NCBI RefSeq assembly: GCF_030389965.1
Contig: NZ_CP128400.1
Location: forward strand, 2,294,001 to 2,358,000
Direction: 5' to 3'
From: Candidatus Chlorohelix allophototropha
Lineage (GTDB): Bacteria; Chloroflexota; Chloroflexia; Chloroheliales; Chloroheliaceae
Length of the DNA: 64,000 nt
Made by a program: the position numbers and the translations under genes. The notes below the pieces were generated by a model that was given only the letters and a program-made list of their open reading frames with translations, did not search any database and was not told where the DNA came from. Of this stretch, positions 60,780 to 64,000 are shown in pieces (the first letter of the stretch is position 1; each line of letters begins with the position of its first letter).

Positions 60780-61403
60780 CTATGCGTCTGCCACCATAAA
60801 CCAGACATCCGGGCCGCCTTTTGGCACAATCCCTTTCCCGGCAAGCCGAAAGCCTAACTTTTGATATATTGCAACGTTGGTTTCTTTCATTGTTTCAAGA
60901 TAACAGGCGTACCCTTCACTTGTGGCTTTATCGAGCATTGGCTGGAGAAGTGCGCGAGCATGCCCACGACCATGGAGGGTGGGGTCAATTCCGAGGATTT
61001 GCAAGTACCAGTGAGGCTCAGGTGCAAACCTTCGGCGCATTTCCTGTGTATAGATTTCCATTGTGACGAAACGCTGGATTTCACGCATCTTAAGGCGGAA
61101 TACACTCTTTAAGCCTTGCGCGAGTAAGCCCGATTTTAACGAATCTGCGAGGGCTAATTTTTTCGGATGAGGGCTAAACCAGATTGCCACTCCCTGTACA
61201 TCGGGAGTAGCTTGCACTGTTCCGCATACCATCCCGTAGAGCAAGCTCACTTTGAAAAAAGGAATTAAACGGCTAACTCGGCTTGCTTCATCTGAAACGG
61301 CGTATGCCATTGCCGGGTCGTTGGAAAAAGCTTTGGCAAGCAGCGTTGCCGCCTTATCAACCTGAGTTAATTGCAATGTTTCAGGTTTGTATGATTTTAG
61401 CAC
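60780..61403 (-). CDS. GNAT-family N-acetyltransferase
   Basis: A 207-residue acetyltransferase. The acetyl-CoA site is LQILGIDPTLHGRGHARALLQPML, close to the consensus Q/RxxGxG/A, followed by CYLETMKETNVAIYQKLGFRL. The N-terminal half AFSNDPAMAYAV resembles GNAT enzymes of the Rv1347c/MshD-like broad group. The substrate is unknown. The start is GTG at 61403, with AGGAGC 9 bases upstream. Monocistronic by spacing. Confidence 0.88.
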   Translation of the reverse strand: MLKSYKPETLQLTQVDKAATLLAKAFSNDPAMAYAVSDEASRVSRLIPFFKVSLLYGMVCGTVQATPDVQGVAIWFSPHPKKLALADSLKSGLLAQGLKSVFRLKMREIQRFVTMEIYTQEMRRRFAPEPHWYLQILGIDPTLHGRGHARALLQPMLDKATSEGYACYLETMKETNVAIYQKLGFRLAGKGIVPKGGPDVWFMVADA

Positions 61404-61470
61404 GTATATAAAGCTCCTGATGATATTCTGAAAGAGAAAACAGGCGTTTTCTATGTCTCACTGTAACAAT

Positions 61471-61578
61471 TCACCCCCCAGCCCCCTCAAGGGGGGAAGA
61501 GGAGAGAGGGGTTCAAGGGGACACCCCTTGCCACCCCGCACAGGGGTTGCACCCCTGAGAACCCCGCTCGGATTCCTT
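61471..61578. repeat. Family B repeat
   Basis: Starts CCCCCCAGCCCCCTCAAGGG and contains TTCAAGGGGACACCCCTTGC, GCACAGGGGTTGCACCCCTG and AACCCCGCTCGGATTCC. Almost the same as the copy at 12,686-12,752. It forms several hairpins. Frames reading through it are artefacts. Confidence 0.8.
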
Positions 61579-61614
61579 CACTTACATAGGTCTATTTTCT
61601 ATCTGGCTGAATTG

Positions 61615-62154
61615 TTATGCCTCACTATTGCTTTCACTACTCTTTTGTTCAAATTGCTTTGCCGCTCTTTGGCGGGCTGTTTCAGGCACATGCCCACGTT
61701 TGTAAATCAGCATTGCCCGCTTGAATTCAATTACAGTTGTACCATGCTGATTGAAGCCTATGGTTTTAATTCGAATCAGCCCCACATTCGGGCGTGATTG
61801 TGATTCGCGCTTTTCCAGCACTTCCGAGCGGGCATAGAGCGTGTCGCCTTCAAAGACGGGGTTTGGCAAGCGCACCTCGTCCCAACCCAGATTCGCCATC
61901 GCATTTTGGCTTACATCTGTCACGCTCATTCCGGTAATCAAGGCAATGGTGAAGCAGCTATTTACCAGCGGACGTTTAAATTCAGTGGCGGCGGCATATT
62001 CATGGTCAAAATGCAGCGGGTTAGTGTTTAGGGTAAGCAAGGTAAACCAGCTATTATCGGTAGAGGTAATGGTTCGCCCGCTAGGATGGATATAAACATC
62101 CCCCACTTCAAAATCTTCGTAACAGCGACTTTCCCAACCGGGTTTTAGAGACAT
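61615..62154 (-). CDS. MaoC-like acyl dehydratase
   Basis: A 179-residue hotdog-fold protein. It begins with the MaoC pattern YEDFEVGDVYIHPSGRTITSTDNSWFTLLTLNTNPLHFD; the hydratase dyad is Asn-His in TNPLHFDHEYA, with SCFTIALITGMSVTD and LGWDEVRLPNPVFEGDTLYARSEVLEKRES after it. Relatives hydrate enoyl-CoA intermediates or act on mesaconyl/beta-methylmalyl-CoA. It begins 13 bases after the acyl-CoA dehydrogenase gene, so the two enzymes probably act in sequence: desaturation, then hydration of an acyl-CoA. Confidence 0.88.
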   Translation of the reverse strand: MSLKPGWESRCYEDFEVGDVYIHPSGRTITSTDNSWFTLLTLNTNPLHFDHEYAAATEFKRPLVNSCFTIALITGMSVTDVSQNAMANLGWDEVRLPNPVFEGDTLYARSEVLEKRESQSRPNVGLIRIKTIGFNQHGTTVIEFKRAMLIYKRGHVPETARQRAAKQFEQKSSESNSEA

Positions 62155-62167
62155 GTTTCCACCTCGC

Positions 62168-63334
62168 TCAGTAGCTTTTTGGCATATTCAAGACGTGCTG
62201 CCCGATGTACGCCAGCACTAGATTATTATTTATCGGGGCTACCTGATATAGTCGGGTTTCCCTGAATTTGCGCTCTATGTCGTATTCACAGGCAAAGCCG
62301 TAGCCCCCATGGGCGTTGAGGCAGGCGTTAGCGGCATCCCACGAGGCTTCAGAGGCAAGCAACTTAGCCATATTTGCCTCCGCGCCGCATTTTTCGCCGC
62401 TATCAAAAAGGGCGGCGGCTTTGTAGCGCATCAAATCGGCGGCTTCAACCGCCGCATAGGCTCGGGCTAATGGGAATTGCACTCCCTGATTCGCCCCGAT
62501 GGGCTTCCCAAAAACAATTCGGTCGCTGGTATATTTGGCGGCACGTTCAATAAACCAATGTCCATCGCCGATACATTCTGCTGCAATCAGAATACGCTCG
62601 GCATTCCAGCCATCTATGATGTAGCGAAAACCCATGCCTTCTTCGCCGATTAGGTTCTCTGCCGGGACTTCCAGATTATTAATAAAGACCTGATTGGTTT
62701 CATGATTTACCATGTTCAAAATCGGGCGCACTTCCAGCGCGTCTCCAGCTTTTCGCAAATCTACCAGAAATACCGAAAGCCCCTTAGTCTTATCCTTGAG
62801 TTGGTCGTAAGGGGTAGTACGTGCCAACAACAGCATCAGGTCGGAGTGCTGCACTCGCGAAGTCCAGATTTTCTGACCGTTTATGATATAGCGGTCACCT
62901 TTGCGGACGGCGGTGGTGCTGATACGGGTGGTTTCCGACCCGGCATCCGGTTCGGTTACGCCGAAAGCTTGCAAGCGCAAATCGCCGGAGGCAATGCCCG
63001 GTAAGTAACGCTGTTTTTGTTCGGGGTTGCCGTGTCGCAAAAGTGTTCCCATGATATACATTTGGGCATGACACGCGCCCGAATTACCGCCGCAATGATT
63101 AATTTCTTCGAGGATTATACTGGCTTCGGTAATGCCCAAACCTGCGCCACCGTATTCTTCAGGGATTAAAGCTGCCAGCCAACCCGCTTTGGTCAGTTCC
63201 GTTACAAAGGCTTCAGGATAACCACGCCTCTCATCCACCTCGCGCCAGTAGGTATCGGGATAACGGGCGCAACTATCTCTTACGCCTTCGCGGATAGCCT
63301 TTTGTTCATCGCTCAGTTTGAAAGAATAGTTCAT
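62168..63334 (-). CDS. Acyl-CoA dehydrogenase
   Basis: A 388-residue flavoenzyme. Standard motifs are LIPEEYGGAGLGITEASIILEEI, the FAD/substrate region QAFGVTEPDAGSETTRISTTAVRKGDRYIINGQKIWTSRVQHSDLMLLLART, and the C-terminal dimer helix ANACLNAHGGYGFACEYDIERKFRETRLYQVAPI. The catalytic base would be the Glu at ACEYDIERKFRE (the GFACEYD loop). It abstracts hydrides from a short or branched acyl-CoA; specificity is not decidable from sequence. AAGGA precedes ATG 63334. Paired with the MaoC gene. Confidence 0.93.
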   Translation of the reverse strand: MNYSFKLSDEQKAIREGVRDSCARYPDTYWREVDERRGYPEAFVTELTKAGWLAALIPEEYGGAGLGITEASIILEEINHCGGNSGACHAQMYIMGTLLRHGNPEQKQRYLPGIASGDLRLQAFGVTEPDAGSETTRISTTAVRKGDRYIINGQKIWTSRVQHSDLMLLLARTTPYDQLKDKTKGLSVFLVDLRKAGDALEVRPILNMVNHETNQVFINNLEVPAENLIGEEGMGFRYIIDGWNAERILIAAECIGDGHWFIERAAKYTSDRIVFGKPIGANQGVQFPLARAYAAVEAADLMRYKAAALFDSGEKCGAEANMAKLLASEASWDAANACLNAHGGYGFACEYDIERKFRETRLYQVAPINNNLVLAYIGQHVLNMPKSY

Positions 63335-63661
63335 CGCAACATCCTTTTTGAGGGCTATAATTATCGGGCGGGAAAACCGAATACGGTTAAATTTTCAGAC
63401 ATTTTTTGCCCGGTGTCAAACCGATTTGAAGGCATATTATTTCGTAATTACTCACCCCCTCACAAGGGGGAAAAGAGAGATGAGTTCAAGGAGACACCCT
63501 TTGCGACCCCGGCAGGGATTCCCCTGCACCCTTTTTCGTTCAAACGACCTGAGTAATTACATTATTTCAAGCGATAACGCTTGTAAATAGCTCACTGTCT
63601 GAATAAGGGGTAAAATAGGGCTACGAAATAACTATCAAACGTAAAATAAAGGAATAGGGGA
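63335..63661. repeat. Intergenic region with family B repeat
   Basis: Between the divergent dehydrogenase and epimerase genes. 63451-63532 is a family B copy (CTCACCCCCTCACAAGGGGG, GTTCAAGGAGACACC, GCAGGGATTCCCCTGC). No gene is supported; the rest is ordinary sequence that must hold both promoters. Confidence 0.65.
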
Positions 63662-64000
63662 ATGCAAGAAAAGATTCTGGTAACGGGCGCAAATGGTTTT
63701 ATAGGCTCGGAAATTTGCCGATTAGGGGTTCTAATGGGGCATAAGGTGGTAGGTGTGGCACGTAAGGGGCGCGGTTCACTAAAAGAGGGTTGGGCTGATA
63801 AGGTGGAATGGGTAAAAGCCGATGTACTCAAGCCCGAAGATTGGGTTGAGAATCTTCAAGGCTGTAAAGCGGTAATACATTGCGTTTCAATTATCATCGA
63901 AAACGGCAAAGATTCAACCTATCAGCGCGTTAATATCGGCACTGCCGAGGTAGTAGCGCGTGAAGCGGAAAAGGCGGGCGTTGCAAAAGTAATTTATCTG
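63662..64000 (+). CDS. NAD-dependent epimerase/dehydratase, 3' end outside window
   Basis: The first 113 residues of a short-chain dehydrogenase of the extended (atypical) type. The Rossmann start is KILVTGANGFIGSEICRLGVLMGHKVVGVARKG, followed by VEWVKADVLKPEDW, CKAVIHCVSIIIENG and VNIGTAEVVAREAEKAGVAKVIYL. This resembles the complex I NDUFA9-like/UbiH-neighbour group more than classical sugar epimerases, although the C-terminal part needed to decide is missing. AGGGGA precedes the ATG. The sequence runs off the window end in frame. Confidence 0.88.
   Translation, partial: MQEKILVTGANGFIGSEICRLGVLMGHKVVGVARKGRGSLKEGWADKVEWVKADVLKPEDWVENLQGCKAVIHCVSIIIENGKDSTYQRVNIGTAEVVAREAEKAGVAKVIYL

Noticed and set aside
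61453-61797. 114-codon frame starting in a family B repeat
   Set aside because: Half lies in the repeat and half antisense to the MaoC-like gene.
63302-63556. Small frames across the repeat left of the last gene
   Set aside because: They depend on repeat sequence and have no ribosome site.

Overview
The window looks like chromosomal DNA of a member of the phylum Chloroflexota; the class cannot be settled from this sequence. The case rests on gene content and protein style: a stand-alone SpoVS-family protein, a DUF2851 protein, ribonuclease Y, a rod-shape gene set next to a Min gene set, secreted proteins with long Ala/Thr- or Pro/Thr-rich linkers, and a secreted glycosidase ending in tandem FPETGH...LGLLG-type repeats that I associate with this phylum. 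This is inference, with no database search behind it. Genes are densely packed on both strands with little sign of gene decay.

Layout. 1-2,827: two DUF59 proteins around a DUF2378-like protein, an ArsR/SRPBCC pair and a double alpha/beta-barrel protein. 2,894-11,128 (minus strand): phosphohexomutase, a PHP/DUF2851/lipoprotein/Rpe operon, SpoVS and RNase Y. 11,476-20,695: respiratory and signalling genes, including a cytochrome c lipoprotein, tRNA-Ala(CGC), an orphan histidine kinase, a MidA-like methyltransferase, twin DsbA-fold proteins, a receiver-DHp protein, and a two-gene Rieske / cytochrome b-c operon. 21,019-23,644: pcp, upp and glyA. 24,130-31,756: mreB-mreC-mreD-PBP2 followed by minC-minD-minE, together setting rod shape and division site. 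31,797-39,195: YjbQ, a three-gene cluster with a soluble FtsK-type motor, and miscellaneous metabolic genes. 39,200-48,815 (minus strand): a Ser/Thr kinase-DNA methyltransferase operon, a two-component system and a glycosyltransferase pair. 49,039-64,000: a UbiB-like kinase, an AhpD-like protein, a secreted glycosidase, a large membrane-anchored C39-peptidase-like protein, an IS4-type insertion sequence, a sugar kinase, an acetyltransferase, MaoC and acyl-CoA dehydrogenase genes, and a truncated epimerase gene.

The most unusual content is of four kinds. (1) A cytochrome bc complex in which one polypeptide carries the whole b6-type cytochrome b, an extra block just before PEWY, and a C-terminal cytochrome c on an Ala/Thr/Gly linker. 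A nearly twin cytochrome c exists separately as a lipoprotein about 6 kb away. (2) An FtsK-type motor with alpha and beta domains but no membrane or gamma domain, beside a small two-helix membrane protein with a Tyr/Pro-rich tail. (3) At least two families of non-coding interspersed repeats, one a perfect hairpin into which the IS element appears to have inserted. (4) Promoters with palindromes in or against the -35/-10 spacer, upstream of the ArsR gene (apparently leaderless) and of the Rieske/cytochrome b operon.
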